Shown: positions 43,431-51,472, counted from the stretch's first letter. The stretch: DNA of 64,000 nt from CAKZNE01 sp002695025 (GCA_913043285.1 CAJWML010000001.1:434001-498000); one strand, 5' to 3'. Numbers and translations: made by a program. Notes: a model not told the origin generated them from the sequence alone.

Positions 43431-44644
43431 AAACCCTGATCAAAATAGCCTGGCGTAACATCTGGCGCAACAAGCTGCGCAGCCTGGTGGTGATCTGCTC
43501 CATCATCCTGGGTATATGGGCCGGTATCTTCATCAATGGTTTTTCCTACGGACTGAACCGCCAGCGCACCCTGGAAGCCATACAAAGCAACCTTTCGCAT
43601 ATACAGATCCACGATACCGCCTGGAGCCAGGACCCTAATATTGCCAACCAACTGCAACAATCTGCTTCCATCCTCCGTGCCCTGGAAGACAATCCGCAGG
43701 TAAAGGCCTTCAGCAGCCGAATGCTGTTGAACGGGATTGTGGCCAGTGCCAACGGCAACGGAGGAGCGCAGATCACCGGTATAGAACCCGCAACCGAAAA
43801 CCGGTTGACCGGGCTGGCGGAAAAAATAACGGAAGGCGATTTCCTAGCCGATAAAAAGAACAAGATCCTGCTGGGGAAAGCCCTAGCGGATAAGCTTAAG
43901 GCCCGCATCGGCTCCAAAGTGGTGGTCACGTTCACGGACCGTGAGGGGGTGATCATCTCCGGGGCTTTTAAAGTAGCCGGTATTTACCGGGGCACCTCTT
44001 CACAGATCGAACAACTCAAGGTATACGTGCGCCAGCAAGACTTGCAAAAGCTGCTGAGTGAAAACATTGCCCCGCATGAAATAGCCCTTCTCACCTCCAG
44101 CCTCGAAACGGTAGAGCCGGTGCAACAAGAGCTGCAAAGGCAATTCCCGGATTACACCATCCAGTCGTGGGACGAGCTTTCCCCGGAGCTGGGTTATGCC
44201 GATGAGATCATGGGCACCATGCTCTACCTCATCATCGGCATTATTATGCTGGCACTGTCCTTTGGCATTGTGAACACCATGCTGATGGCGGTACTGGAAC
44301 GCAGGAAGGAGCTGGGAATGCTGATGGCGGTAGGTATGAGCAAACGCAGGGTCTTCAGCATGATACTGCTGGAAACTCTCATGCTGAGCCTTTGCGGTGG
44401 TCCGCTGGGCATATTGCTGGGCTTTCTCACCATCTGGTATACCGGTTCCACCGGGATCGACCTTTCTGTTTTTGCGGAAGGCCTGCAGAGCTTCGGCATC
44501 AGCAGTGTGATCTACCCTTCCATTGAAACCTCTTTTTACTTCGGCACCGGTCTGCTGGTGGTGGTGATGGCCTTATTATCATCCCTCTACCCCGCCCGCA
44601 GGGCCTTAAAGTTAAACCCCATTGAAGCAATCCGCACCATTTAA
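43427..44644 (+). CDS. ABC transporter permease, FtsX/LolC-type (second)
   Basis: The 405-residue protein has the same plan: IAWRNIWRNKLRSLVVICSI at the start, a periplasmic domain (~45-265), and three C-terminal helices with GIVNTMLMAVLERRKELGML (~285-305). It is the same length as the upstream permease and aligns with it over the full length, indicating an old duplication. The ATPase gene follows after 12 bases. Together the two should form the membrane core of a LolCDE- or MacB-like extractor. Confidence 0.9.
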   Translation: MKTLIKIAWRNIWRNKLRSLVVICSIILGIWAGIFINGFSYGLNRQRTLEAIQSNLSHIQIHDTAWSQDPNIANQLQQSASILRALEDNPQVKAFSSRMLLNGIVASANGNGGAQITGIEPATENRLTGLAEKITEGDFLADKKNKILLGKALADKLKARIGSKVVVTFTDREGVIISGAFKVAGIYRGTSSQIEQLKVYVRQQDLQKLLSENIAPHEIALLTSSLETVEPVQQELQRQFPDYTIQSWDELSPELGYADEIMGTMLYLIIGIIMLALSFGIVNTMLMAVLERRKELGMLMAVGMSKRRVFSMILLETLMLSLCGGPLGILLGFLTIWYTGSTGIDLSVFAEGLQSFGISSVIYPSIETSFYFGTGLLVVVMALLSSLYPARRALKLNPIEAIRTI

Positions 44645-44656
44645 AACCTTGATATC

Positions 44657-45346
44657 ATGGCCGTAATCGAAACCCATAATCTAGAGCGCACCTACCAGGA
44701 CGGCAACCAGGTGATCCGCGCGGTGGACGGCATTGACCTCCAGATACAGGAAGGGGAGTTCACCGCTATTGTGGGCCCTTCCGGCTCCGGGAAAACCACC
44801 CTGCTCAACCTCATCGGAGGACTGGATAAGCCCACTTCCGGGGAGGTGATCATTGCCGGAACGCCCATCCACGAGCTTTCGGATAATGCTATGATCGATT
44901 TCCGCCTGAAGCACATCGGTTTTGTGTTCCAGGCCTATAATCTCATCCCTGTGCTCACCGCAGCGGAAAACGTAGAGTTTATCATGCTGCTGCAGAAAAA
45001 GAGCAAGGAAGAGCGCAGGCAGCGCTCCCACCAACTGCTGGAAGCGGTGGGCCTGGGCGACCGCCTCACCAAAAGACCGGGTGAACTTTCCGGGGGGCAA
45101 CAACAACGGGTGGCAGTAGCGCGTGCCCTGGCTTCACGCCCCTCTTTTGTGCTGGCCGATGAACCCACGGCCAACCTGGACAGTCATTCCACGGCCAACC
45201 TGCTGGACATCATGGCCCGTCTCAACGAGGAGGAACACATGACCTTTGTATTTGCCACGCATGACCAGCGGGTGATCGATCGCGCCAAAAGGGTGGTGAC
45301 GGTGGAAGACGGTAAGATCAAATCCGATGAAAGCCTGGATCGATGA
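44657..45346 (+). CDS. ABC transporter ATP-binding protein, LolD/MacB-type
   Basis: The 229-residue ATPase carries Walker A GPSGSGKT (40-47), the Q-loop region FQAYNLIP (~91-98), signature LSGGQ (144-148), Walker B FVLADE (164-169) and a switch histidine in FATHDQRV. It is most like LolD/MacB ATPases. It powers the two permeases upstream. Its last codons overlap the outer-membrane protein gene by four bases. Confidence 0.93.
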   Translation: MAVIETHNLERTYQDGNQVIRAVDGIDLQIQEGEFTAIVGPSGSGKTTLLNLIGGLDKPTSGEVIIAGTPIHELSDNAMIDFRLKHIGFVFQAYNLIPVLTAAENVEFIMLLQKKSKEERRQRSHQLLEAVGLGDRLTKRPGELSGGQQQRVAVARALASRPSFVLADEPTANLDSHSTANLLDIMARLNEEEHMTFVFATHDQRVIDRAKRVVTVEDGKIKSDESLDR

Positions 45347-46554
45347 TACGAAAAACGGCCCTTCTCCTACTGATCCTTTGCTCTGCGGGTACATACGCCC
45401 AGGATGAGCCTGAAAAAACGGAGCTGAAGGGCTACGTAAAGCTGCTGGGCAGCCATAATTATTTCAACGAGGATTATATCCCTCCCTTTCTGGACGGCTT
45501 ATTTCCTGCTTCGTACCAGGATTACCAAATCCACAACCGTTTTGACTTTAAGTACTATCCCTCGCCTCAATGGAGCTTTGGGGTGGGGATGCGCAACCGC
45601 CTGTTCTGGGGGCATAGTGTAAGCAATGAGCCTTTACCGGGCCAGCCGGGCCTATACCAGTTGCTGGACCGTGACAACGGCCTGGTGGACCTTTCCTTCC
45701 TCTACTTTGATAGCGATGCGGTGCTCCTGCATACCATTTTTGACCGCCTGTGGGGGCAATGGGAGAGCTCTAAATGGATCGTACGCCTGGGGCGGCAACG
45801 CATCAATTGGGGTATCAATACGGTGTGGAACCCCAACGATATTTTTAACCAGTACAACTACTTTGATTTTGACTACGAGGAGCGCCCGGGCTCGGACGCC
45901 TTGCGGGTACAGTACTTCCCCAACTTCAAATCTACCCTGGAGCTGGGTTTTGCCCCGGCTAAACAAACTGGACAATCCGTGGCCGGAATGCTCTATAAAA
46001 CCAACCGCTGGCAATACGACTTCCAGTTTTTGGCGGGTTATTATAAAGAAGACCTTACGGCAGGTACCGGCTGGGCCGGCAGCATTAAAGGCATCGGCTT
46101 TAAAGGCGAGGCCAATTACTACTTCCCTTTACAGGAAGAAGGGGAAAGTAATTTTACCGGGAGCACAGCACTGGATTATCTCTTCCATTTCGGGCTGTAC
46201 GCCCAGCTTTCGTACCTCTACAATGGTTTGGGGGCGGCTGAACCTGGTTTGTTCAACTTTGCCAGCCTGGGTGCCAACCAGGTGCAGGGCCCCAAGAACA
46301 TCTTTCCTTTTAAGCATACGCTTTTTACGCAGGCGGGTTACACTATTACTCCCCTCTTCCGGGCGGATGCGGGGGTGATGTTCACTCCAGATTTGAAGAA
46401 CATCATCCTTTTTCCCACGCTCTCGTATTCCTTAACCGAAAACCTGGATGCTTTGCTGGTATTACAGCATTTCATCAGCCAGAACCCTTTGGAAAATGAT
46501 AATGTGGAATGGCTGAGCGGGACGGTTTTCGGGCGGTTGAAATATTCCTTCTAA
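45343..46554 (+). CDS. outer-membrane beta-barrel protein of ABC operon (DUF1302-like)
   Basis: The 403-residue protein has a signal peptide (~1-20, ending GTYAQ) and alternating amphipathic strands rich in aromatic residues, ending in LKYSF with a terminal Phe, as in outer-membrane barrels. The segment RLGRQRINWGINTVWNPNDI (~148-167) resembles DUF1302 outer-membrane proteins. It is last in the TetR/LolA-like/ABC operon, so it probably acts as the outer-membrane exit or acceptor for the exported lipid or lipoprotein. No lipobox is present. Confidence 0.82.
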   Translation: MIRKTALLLLILCSAGTYAQDEPEKTELKGYVKLLGSHNYFNEDYIPPFLDGLFPASYQDYQIHNRFDFKYYPSPQWSFGVGMRNRLFWGHSVSNEPLPGQPGLYQLLDRDNGLVDLSFLYFDSDAVLLHTIFDRLWGQWESSKWIVRLGRQRINWGINTVWNPNDIFNQYNYFDFDYEERPGSDALRVQYFPNFKSTLELGFAPAKQTGQSVAGMLYKTNRWQYDFQFLAGYYKEDLTAGTGWAGSIKGIGFKGEANYYFPLQEEGESNFTGSTALDYLFHFGLYAQLSYLYNGLGAAEPGLFNFASLGANQVQGPKNIFPFKHTLFTQAGYTITPLFRADAGVMFTPDLKNIILFPTLSYSLTENLDALLVLQHFISQNPLENDNVEWLSGTVFGRLKYSF

Positions 46555-46560
46555 AGTAAA

Positions 46561-46620
46561 TGTCGCACTTCGACTCCCCTTCGGCTCCGCTCAGGACAGG
46601 CGCTCAGTGTGACATTCTTT
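46561..46620 (+). terminator. hairpin after the ABC operon, likely terminator built from a repeat
   Basis: TGTCGCACT and AGTGTGACA pair (one G-U) around a central repeat-like stretch CTTCGACTCCCCTTCGGCTC, and TTCTTTT follows. This arrangement matches the CTTCGACT...GTGACA interspersed repeats of Bacteroidota. It could end the ABC operon. Confidence 0.5.
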
Positions 46621-46641
46621 TATTATAACCCTTCTTACCTG

Positions 46642-46686
46642 GTCATGCTGAGCGGAATCAAAGCATGAACAGCCCCCTTACATTTT
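46642..46686. repeat. interspersed repeat, copy 1 (GTCATGCTGAGCGGA core)
   Basis: GTCATGCTGAGCGGAATCAA, then AGCATGAACAGCC and TTACATTTTA, recurs at 46979-47025 with few changes. The CATGCT/AGCATG ends can form a hairpin. Such elements are scattered between Bacteroidota genes and often give spurious ORFs ending in CHAERSRS. Confidence 0.7.
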
Positions 46687-46978
46687 ACGGCTTCACCACG
46701 CTTTATCTAAGCCTTATCCAGGCTTCATCCACGCCTTTGATACGTATCAAACCCGGGTGGAGTTGGGGTGGGTATATGGCTGCGGGAGGTGTAAAAGCAT
46801 GGAGACAGGAGGGTGTATTTATAACGGTGGCCAATGGATGGAATTGTGCCTTTTTCTTGAGTTGGGAGTCGGGAGTTTTTTTAGTTTGGGTTGGGGTTGC
46901 AGGGTGGTGAGACTGCAGGGAGTAGTTGCAAACTACCTCTGAAGGTGGGTGGTGGTGGATGCCAGGCTTTCCGGGAAT
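46687..46978. other. gene-free G-rich gap between two repeat copies
   Basis: I see no supported gene. The stretch 46750-46960 is markedly G-rich on the plus strand, with several GGTGG/GGGTGG runs, and open frames here have atypical composition. Confidence 0.5.
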
Positions 46979-47025
46979 GTCATGCTGAGCGGAGTCGAAG
47001 CATGAATAGCCAACGTTACATTTTA
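46979..47025. repeat. interspersed repeat, copy 2
   Basis: GTCATGCTGAGCGGAGTCGA, then AGCATGAATAGCC and TTACATTTTA, is a direct repeat of 46642-46686. Translated, it gives the well-known artefact CHAERSRSM. Confidence 0.7.
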
Positions 47026-47335
47026 TCCCCGAAAAACACCGCTTTAAAAAGTATGGCGGTTAGCCTATTAGTTTTTTTGCGAAATTATGCGGTTAATCAA
47101 CGTTTGAAAAATGAATTTACAAATATCGCGCTACATTCAATAAGGGAACAGATACCCATATTTTCAAGTGCTGATGGGGTATGTATATGTAAAAAAAACG
47201 CTGTCATTTATGCCGGTATTAACCAACGCAACTTCAGAAATATTAAAAACCCATTAGGCCACATATTTAATTGTATGAGATTGAAAAACAACACTTTAAA
47301 CGATACTTCAATATAGGAATATATAGTGCACTGCA
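47026..47335. other. AT-rich gap before the cassette array
   Basis: These 310 bases show no supported gene. An open frame crosses them but begins inside the repeat and has no homologue I recognise. A palindrome TATAGTGCA-C-TGCACTATA sits at the right end, adjoining the first attC-like half-site. Confidence 0.45.
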
Positions 47336-47354
47336 CTATACACAACCGTTGGGC
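47336..47354 (+). repeat. attC-like right half-site (L'/R')
   Basis: ACACAACC followed by GTTGGGC (47348-47354) fits the integron R' core GTTRRRY exactly. Related halves are at 48955-48975 (TTTACACAATGGCCGTTACC) and 49520-49541 (TTTACACAAACCGTTGGC). The matching left half upstream was not found. The ATG of the first cassette ORF is 10 bases further. Confidence 0.55.
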
Positions 47355-47363
47355 AACATTTGA

Positions 47364-48320
47364 ATGAAACTACTTCTTCGAAATATAATCTTCTTTCTTT
47401 CGAGCTTGAATTTAGTAGCACAGAGTTCACCTGCGACAAATCCTTACTATCTACATGAACCTGATTTTCAGAACATAATTCCGTTTTCCAACGACCAACT
47501 TGAAAAAATCAAAGAACACGGAATTGTACGAATAGAAGAAACTTGGATTTCAAAGGCGGACACTTCAACAAAAACAACTTATCATTTCAATCAACTTGGA
47601 CATTTGACCCACCAAGAAACGATTGACCAATTCCCGGACTCTTCGGCAGTGATCGATTCAACTCATTACGTTTACGACAACAACGGGCGTTTGATTTTGA
47701 AGAAAATGAATGGACGATTTTATTCAAGCTATGACTCCTTAGCATATGATTCGAAATCACAGGTAATCTACTATGACTCGTCCTCCGAATTGAAATTTGA
47801 GGATACTGTTGAAATTGAAAATATCTTCAAGTTGCGGCCAAAGGACTTAACAGGTGACACAGTCATTCTAGTTGACCTATTTGACCCAGCTTATCCTACA
47901 GAATATCATTTCCAGGAAAATATATTACTGAAAACCAAGGACTTCAGCAGAACAGATTCAATCGTGATTTCTCAAGGAAATGTAGGGGAACAGAAGAAAA
48001 CGTACTGGTTTAAGAATCAACGTATGCCAGAATTTCGGATTGGCATGACTGAGATTTACAGAGACAAACGCCTAACAAGCAGGTCCATATTCGAAATGTA
48101 CTGCCAGAACAACCTGAATGAAATCATTAAATACTACTACAGTCCTAAAAACGAGTTGATTCAAATCATGAAGTCCTCCGTCCAGACCTTTTTCACCTAC
48201 AACTCCCTTGGACTCATAGACTCGAAGATTGAAAAAAGAGGATATGACTTAAACCTCAAGGACTTTAAATATTATTACACAGAAAAGAGAAAAGAAAAAA
48301 CGTTGCCCAACACAAAATAA
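47364..48320 (+). CDS. cassette-borne secreted protein of unknown function (ORF 1)
   Basis: The 318-residue protein has a signal peptide (residues 1-20, ending LVAQ) and then short repeated beta motifs like TTYHFNQLGHLTHQET, HYVYDNNGRLILKKM and FFTYNSLGLIDSKIE, similar to YD/RHS-type or MORN-like repeats that recur in toxin and surface proteins. The coding sequence is visibly more AT-rich than the neighbouring operon genes. It lies between an R' core and an R'' core (GCCCAAC), and its TAA stop falls inside the downstream attC-like site, as in integron cassettes. No known function. Confidence 0.7.
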   Translation: MKLLLRNIIFFLSSLNLVAQSSPATNPYYLHEPDFQNIIPFSNDQLEKIKEHGIVRIEETWISKADTSTKTTYHFNQLGHLTHQETIDQFPDSSAVIDSTHYVYDNNGRLILKKMNGRFYSSYDSLAYDSKSQVIYYDSSSELKFEDTVEIENIFKLRPKDLTGDTVILVDLFDPAYPTEYHFQENILLKTKDFSRTDSIVISQGNVGEQKKTYWFKNQRMPEFRIGMTEIYRDKRLTSRSIFEMYCQNNLNEIIKYYYSPKNELIQIMKSSVQTFFTYNSLGLIDSKIEKRGYDLNLKDFKYYYTEKRKEKTLPNTK

Positions 48321-48330
48321 ACGCAAGGCG
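48302..48330 (+). repeat. attC-like left half-site (R''/L''), truncated
   Basis: GCCCAAC (48305-48311) fits the R'' core RYYYAAC and is complementary to the GTTGGGC that opens this cassette. The following AAAATAAACGCAAGGCG matches the left half of the site at 48879 (AAATAAACGCAATGCC). No right half follows within 140 bases, so the site seems truncated and fused to ORF 2. Confidence 0.55.
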
Positions 48331-48894
48331 GCTTTAATCCTGCTCCTAAATATTATCTCCTTCCTGTTAATTTCCTGTGACACTCAAGACAGAACTCCGA
48401 CAAGCCTAAATGATTTTTTGGTTGACAGCCTTGACATAGACACATCAAAAGGACCTCTGGGTGAATTATATTTGGGCGACACCTTAATCCTATTTGCACG
48501 TTACTCTGAATGTGGTGAATTCGGTGGACATAAAGAATGGTTGAAAATATTTTCTGACGACAGTGCTTTAAAGTGTAAGGTAATTTACGACTCTGTTAAT
48601 TGTGACAGTCCGACTGAGACCATGACTTTCGCCCGGTTAGAGAACTCCATTTTTCAAATGACCAAAACAGCACAGTCTGCGACTGTAAATTATTTAAATG
48701 AACTGACCCAAATGAGATTTTTGCGACAAGAACCAGACTTTCATGTTGGTAATCTGTATTCTGCAGTTGTTCGCTCCTCAATGGACTGGGAGCAAGACAC
48801 GACATATGAAGTTTGGTGGTGGGATCAGTCATTAAAATGGACAGAATTTCAGAAACTAAAAAATGAAATAAAAACTACCGCTAACAAAAAATAA
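48319..48894 (+). CDS. cassette-borne lipoprotein with no canonical start codon (ORF 2)
   Basis: Read upstream of the first in-frame TTG (48418), the frame encodes KRKAALILLLNIISFLLISC followed by DTQ, a textbook lipoprotein signal with lipobox LISC, and then the 159-residue body. No ATG, GTG or TTG precedes KRK before the stop at 48250. The signal begins inside the truncated attC-like site (AAATAAACGCAAGG), so the original start may have been lost by fusion of two cassettes at short homology. The body contains no recognised domain. It is either a decayed gene, uses a non-standard start, or is translated by coupling to ORF 1. AT-rich like ORF 1. Confidence 0.5.
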   Translation, partial: KRKAALILLLNIISFLLISCDTQDRTPTSLNDFLVDSLDIDTSKGPLGELYLGDTLILFARYSECGEFGGHKEWLKIFSDDSALKCKVIYDSVNCDSPTETMTFARLENSIFQMTKTAQSATVNYLNELTQMRFLRQEPDFHVGNLYSAVVRSSMDWEQDTTYEVWWWDQSLKWTEFQKLKNEIKTTANKK

Positions 48895-48975
48895 ACGCAA
48901 TGCCCTTCGGAACACTGCGCATAGCCAGAACGTTGTGGCCCGGCCACACTACGCTTTACACAATGGCCGTTACCA
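48879..48975 (+). repeat. attC-like recombination site 2
   Basis: The site runs from CGCTAAC (left core) to GTTACCA (right core), 97 bases. Its left side, AAAAAATAAACGCAATGCC, matches the truncated site at 48302. Its right side, TTTACACAATGGCC, matches the other right halves. A central hairpin TGTGGCC-C-GGCCACA is perfect. Cores deviate from strict RYYYAAC/GTTRRRY. The ORF 2 stop lies inside the left end, and ORF 3 starts 5 bases after the right core. Confidence 0.55.
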
Positions 48976-48980
48976 GCAAC

Positions 48981-49403
48981 ATGAAAAGCAGACTGTTAAT
49001 AATAATTCTGATTTGTTGCCTAAGAATGACATTAGGACAATCTTATAAATTTGAGACGCTTGAGGGAGTAGTGTACATTTCAGATGTATCAACCAACCAA
49101 AACAATCAAGCAACTATCCGCTTCGTTGACAACAGAGATTCTTTGACTATAGACTTTAATTCCAACATTGTTTGTTATGATAACTACCTTCAACTTGACA
49201 ATATACACTCTGACAACTTAAATAATAACGACTTAAAAACCCTATCTATTCATTTCTGTAAAGGGGAAAAATGCGAAACAGTATGTCATGCTTTCAGCTA
49301 TGACAAAATAACTACAGGAAAAAATGAACCCGACTTTATGGAAACAGAAAAATTTAAAAAGCTGTATCGAATTATTCAAAACGGAACGGTGATAGAAAAA
49401 TAA
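48981..49403 (+). CDS. cassette-borne secreted protein of unknown function (ORF 3)
   Basis: The ATG at 48981 gives a 140-residue protein with a signal peptide MKSRLLIIILICCLRMTLGQ. A longer in-frame version from 48900 would translate the attC-like site itself and is rejected. The mature protein is acidic and Asn/Asp-rich with three cysteines (NIVCYD, HFCKGEKCETVC). No domain was recognised. It is AT-rich and flanked on both sides by attC-like sites, with complementary outer cores GTTACCAGC and GCTGGTAAC. Confidence 0.65.
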   Translation: MKSRLLIIILICCLRMTLGQSYKFETLEGVVYISDVSTNQNNQATIRFVDNRDSLTIDFNSNIVCYDNYLQLDNIHSDNLNNNDLKTLSIHFCKGEKCETVCHAFSYDKITTGKNEPDFMETEKFKKLYRIIQNGTVIEK

Positions 49404-49410
49404 AAATACT

Positions 49411-49541
49411 GCTGGTAACAAAGTGTAAAAAAAGCGTGGGTTGACGGCCAGCCTAGGGGTTTTGGGCTTTTCGGCTAGCTTTGTTTTCAGCCGACAATAA
49501 AGTACTTTTAAACGCGCCATTTTTTACACAAACCGTTGGCA
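49411..49541 (+). repeat. attC-like recombination site 3
   Basis: GCTGGTAAC (49411-49419) and GTTGGCA (49535-49541) are the outer cores. Inside them GTGTAAAAAA (49423-49432) pairs perfectly with TTTTTTACAC (49520-49529), continuing into GCG/CGC. The 131-base length and the paired-arm layout fit an attC site. The complementarity of the outer core to the start of the previous cassette supports cassette logic. ORF 4 begins on the final A of the right core. Confidence 0.6.
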
Positions 49542-50008
49542 TGCTGCTTCTCAAAGCCAGACTCTTAGCCGCACTTAAAACCGAACAACTAATGGAGATA
49601 ACCCTGGAATACTGGAATGCCTTAGCCAAACAAATTATTTTGATCAGTTCACTATTAAGTGGATTCTCCATTACGGTGGTGGCCAATGTGCTGGTGTACG
49701 ACCAAAATGATACGTTGACGAATAGAATTTTGAAATCAGCCACTCTGGCGGCTGGCTCCTTCCTGGTAACGGTGTTTGCCATGATACAGATCTCTATGAT
49801 GACCACTCCGGGCGGATACCTGAAAAACGTAGTGGCCGAAGACTTTTTTCTTCCGCGGGCCATTGGCGCGATCGCCTTTCTAATAGGTCTCTTTTCACTA
49901 ACGGCCGTGATCTCACTGGCGGGATGGAAAAAATCAAAAAGTGTGGGGATCTTTACCACCGTGGTTGGGATCATCACGCTGATACTGGTGTTAATCACCC
50001 TTACCTGA
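49541..50008 (+). CDS. four-helix membrane protein after the last attC-like site (ORF 4)
   Basis: The 155-residue protein (MLLLKARLLAALKTEQLMEI...) has four predicted membrane helices (~30-52, ~70-90, ~105-127, ~132-152). The ATG at 49541 directly follows the attC-like core; MEITLEYWN at 49592 is an alternative start. Its base composition is closer to the host genes than ORFs 1-3, so it may be an older resident. No family was recognised. Confidence 0.6.
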   Translation: MLLLKARLLAALKTEQLMEITLEYWNALAKQIILISSLLSGFSITVVANVLVYDQNDTLTNRILKSATLAAGSFLVTVFAMIQISMMTTPGGYLKNVVAEDFFLPRAIGAIAFLIGLFSLTAVISLAGWKKSKSVGIFTTVVGIITLILVLITLT

Positions 50009-50011
50009 ACA

Positions 50012-50035
50012 ATAGCGAGACACTATGCCTGGCCA
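50012..50035. repeat. short palindromic repeat (TAGCGAGACACTA type), copy 1
   Basis: ATAGCGAGACACTATGCCTGGCCAA resembles 51259-51283 and the inverted copy at 51200-51217. The TAGCG/CGCTA core forms a small hairpin in the better conserved copies. Confidence 0.45.
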
Positions 50036-50169
50036 AGGGATCCGCTTGATTTGATGGAATGAAGAGGTATATTTGAGCCTATTAGAACGTGCCTATTACC
50101 ACATGGTTGTACGTCATTTTGCGAAATAGCTAATCGATCACAGAACTAATTAATTCGGAAAGGTTGTTC

Positions 50170-51198
50170 ATGAAAAACATGCTGGCCCTAGTAGTAGCCG
50201 TACTTTTTATTTTTGGTAAGAGCCCCGATAGGAAAGAACCCAAAGCCTATTCTGAACTCATTAACAAAATAGATTCTATTGCAGTAGCTCATGCATTTAA
50301 TGGGGTTATACTGCTTACAAAAGACACCACTACCATTTATTCAAAAGCTTTTGGTTATTCCGATTTAGAAAGTAAAACTCCGCTCAATATGGAGAGTCAG
50401 TTTGTAATTGGCTCCATAAGCAAACAGATCACAGCGGTGCTGGTATTACGGGAATACGAAAAAGGAAATTTAAAACTGGACGATAGAATTATCCAACACC
50501 TGCCGGATATAGAACAGCCCTTGGCCAAGGCAGTAAGCATCCATCATTTGTTGGTGCATACCCACGGCATTACCGATCTGAATAAACCCCTGGAATTTGA
50601 ACCGGGCTCACAGTTCGATTATTCCCAGCTCGGTTATGAGCTATTGGCGCAAATCCTGGAAAAAACCACGGGAAACACCTTTCATGAATTAGCATCGGAT
50701 CTTTTTAGCAGGTATGGATTGAAAAACACGTACCACCCCGATGCTAAAAATTATACAAATCTGGTAAAAGGGTACGAAGAGGCGGAAAATGGGAAATTGA
50801 GCCTTGCCACCAATAGTCTTGAAAATTATGCTGCCGCAGGTTCTTTTATCTCCAATGCAGGAGACCTGAACCAATGGAATGAGCTACTTTACTCAGGGAA
50901 ATTGGTGCGGGAAGAGACGTTGGCCTTGATGAAAACCAGATATGCCACACGGCTACACCCGGTGTTTGACAAAATAGAATATGGGTATGGCTTGCTTTTT
51001 AAAGAGGGGGAGAACGCTATACAAATAGGAGCATTTGGATACGCCCCGGGCTTTGTGTCTGCCTGCTATCATTATCCGCAGAGCAATATGAATTTAATCC
51101 TACTTGAAAACACGGCTAGAAAGTTGGATAATTTTAAAGAAACCTTTCGGGCGCAAACCGAAATAATGGAATTACTAAAAAGTCAACGCTCCTCCTAA
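50170..51198 (+). CDS. serine hydrolase, beta-lactamase/penicillin-binding fold
   Basis: The ATG at 50170 is chosen over a TTG six bases upstream. The 342-residue protein has an N-terminal hydrophobic signal (MKNMLALVVAVLFIFG). The SxxK motif is in VIGSISKQITAVLV, and the Tyr motif is in FDYSQLGYELLAQ (YSQ instead of YxN). HTHGITDLN near ~135 is the typical loop of class C-like esterases. Likely a periplasmic esterase or peptidase. It is a distant relative of 20211-21344. Flanking short palindromic repeats suggest this part of the chromosome has been rearranged. Confidence 0.85.
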   Translation: MKNMLALVVAVLFIFGKSPDRKEPKAYSELINKIDSIAVAHAFNGVILLTKDTTTIYSKAFGYSDLESKTPLNMESQFVIGSISKQITAVLVLREYEKGNLKLDDRIIQHLPDIEQPLAKAVSIHHLLVHTHGITDLNKPLEFEPGSQFDYSQLGYELLAQILEKTTGNTFHELASDLFSRYGLKNTYHPDAKNYTNLVKGYEEAENGKLSLATNSLENYAAAGSFISNAGDLNQWNELLYSGKLVREETLALMKTRYATRLHPVFDKIEYGYGLLFKEGENAIQIGAFGYAPGFVSACYHYPQSNMNLILLENTARKLDNFKETFRAQTEIMELLKSQRSS

Positions 51199-51199
51199 G

Positions 51200-51217
51200 C
51201 GTAGCGTCCCGCTACAC
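51200..51217. repeat. short palindromic repeat, inverted copy
   Basis: GCGTAGCGTCCCGCTACAC is, on the other strand, GTAGCGGGACGCTACGC, matching the TAGCGAGACGCTA unit. It lies just after the serine hydrolase stop. Confidence 0.45.
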
Positions 51218-51258
51218 TTGCTTATAAGACTCTCTTTAACAGCTGAAAATATATGGCC

Positions 51259-51283
51259 GTAGCGAGACGCTATGGCCAGCAAA
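51259..51283. repeat. short palindromic repeat, copy 2
   Basis: GTAGCGAGACGCTATGGCC followed by AGCAAA is the best-formed copy: TAGCG-AGA-CGCTA is a perfect hairpin. A separate perfect inverted repeat, ACGCCAA-ACCCTA-TTGGCGT, is at 51381-51400; the remaining gap holds no gene. Confidence 0.45.
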
Positions 51284-51472
51284 GGCTGTGTACCCCTATG
51301 AGTGGAAAAGATCGGCAGGAAATAATCAGTGCATTTAAGCACTTTTCAAAGAGTAACTAACTATCTTTCAGAGAAATAAAACGCCAAACCCTATTGGCGT
51401 GTACAACCCCTATGCGCAGACACATTGATTGTGTGCAACCAAAGTAGATCTCAACCGTAAAAGCGCCAAAAT

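Noticed and set aside
46665..46910. 81-codon frame in the G-rich gap
   Set aside because: Starts inside a repeat copy, is rich in Trp and Gly because of G runs, and resembles nothing.
46891..47316. 141-codon open frame in the repeat region
   Set aside because: It contains CHAERSRSM, the usual translation of the GTCATGCTGAGCGGAGTCGAAGCATG repeat, and has no signal, domain or plausible start. Treated as spurious.
48900..48980. N-terminal extension of cassette ORF 3
   Set aside because: It would translate the attC-like site itself; the ATG at 48981 begins a clean signal peptide.
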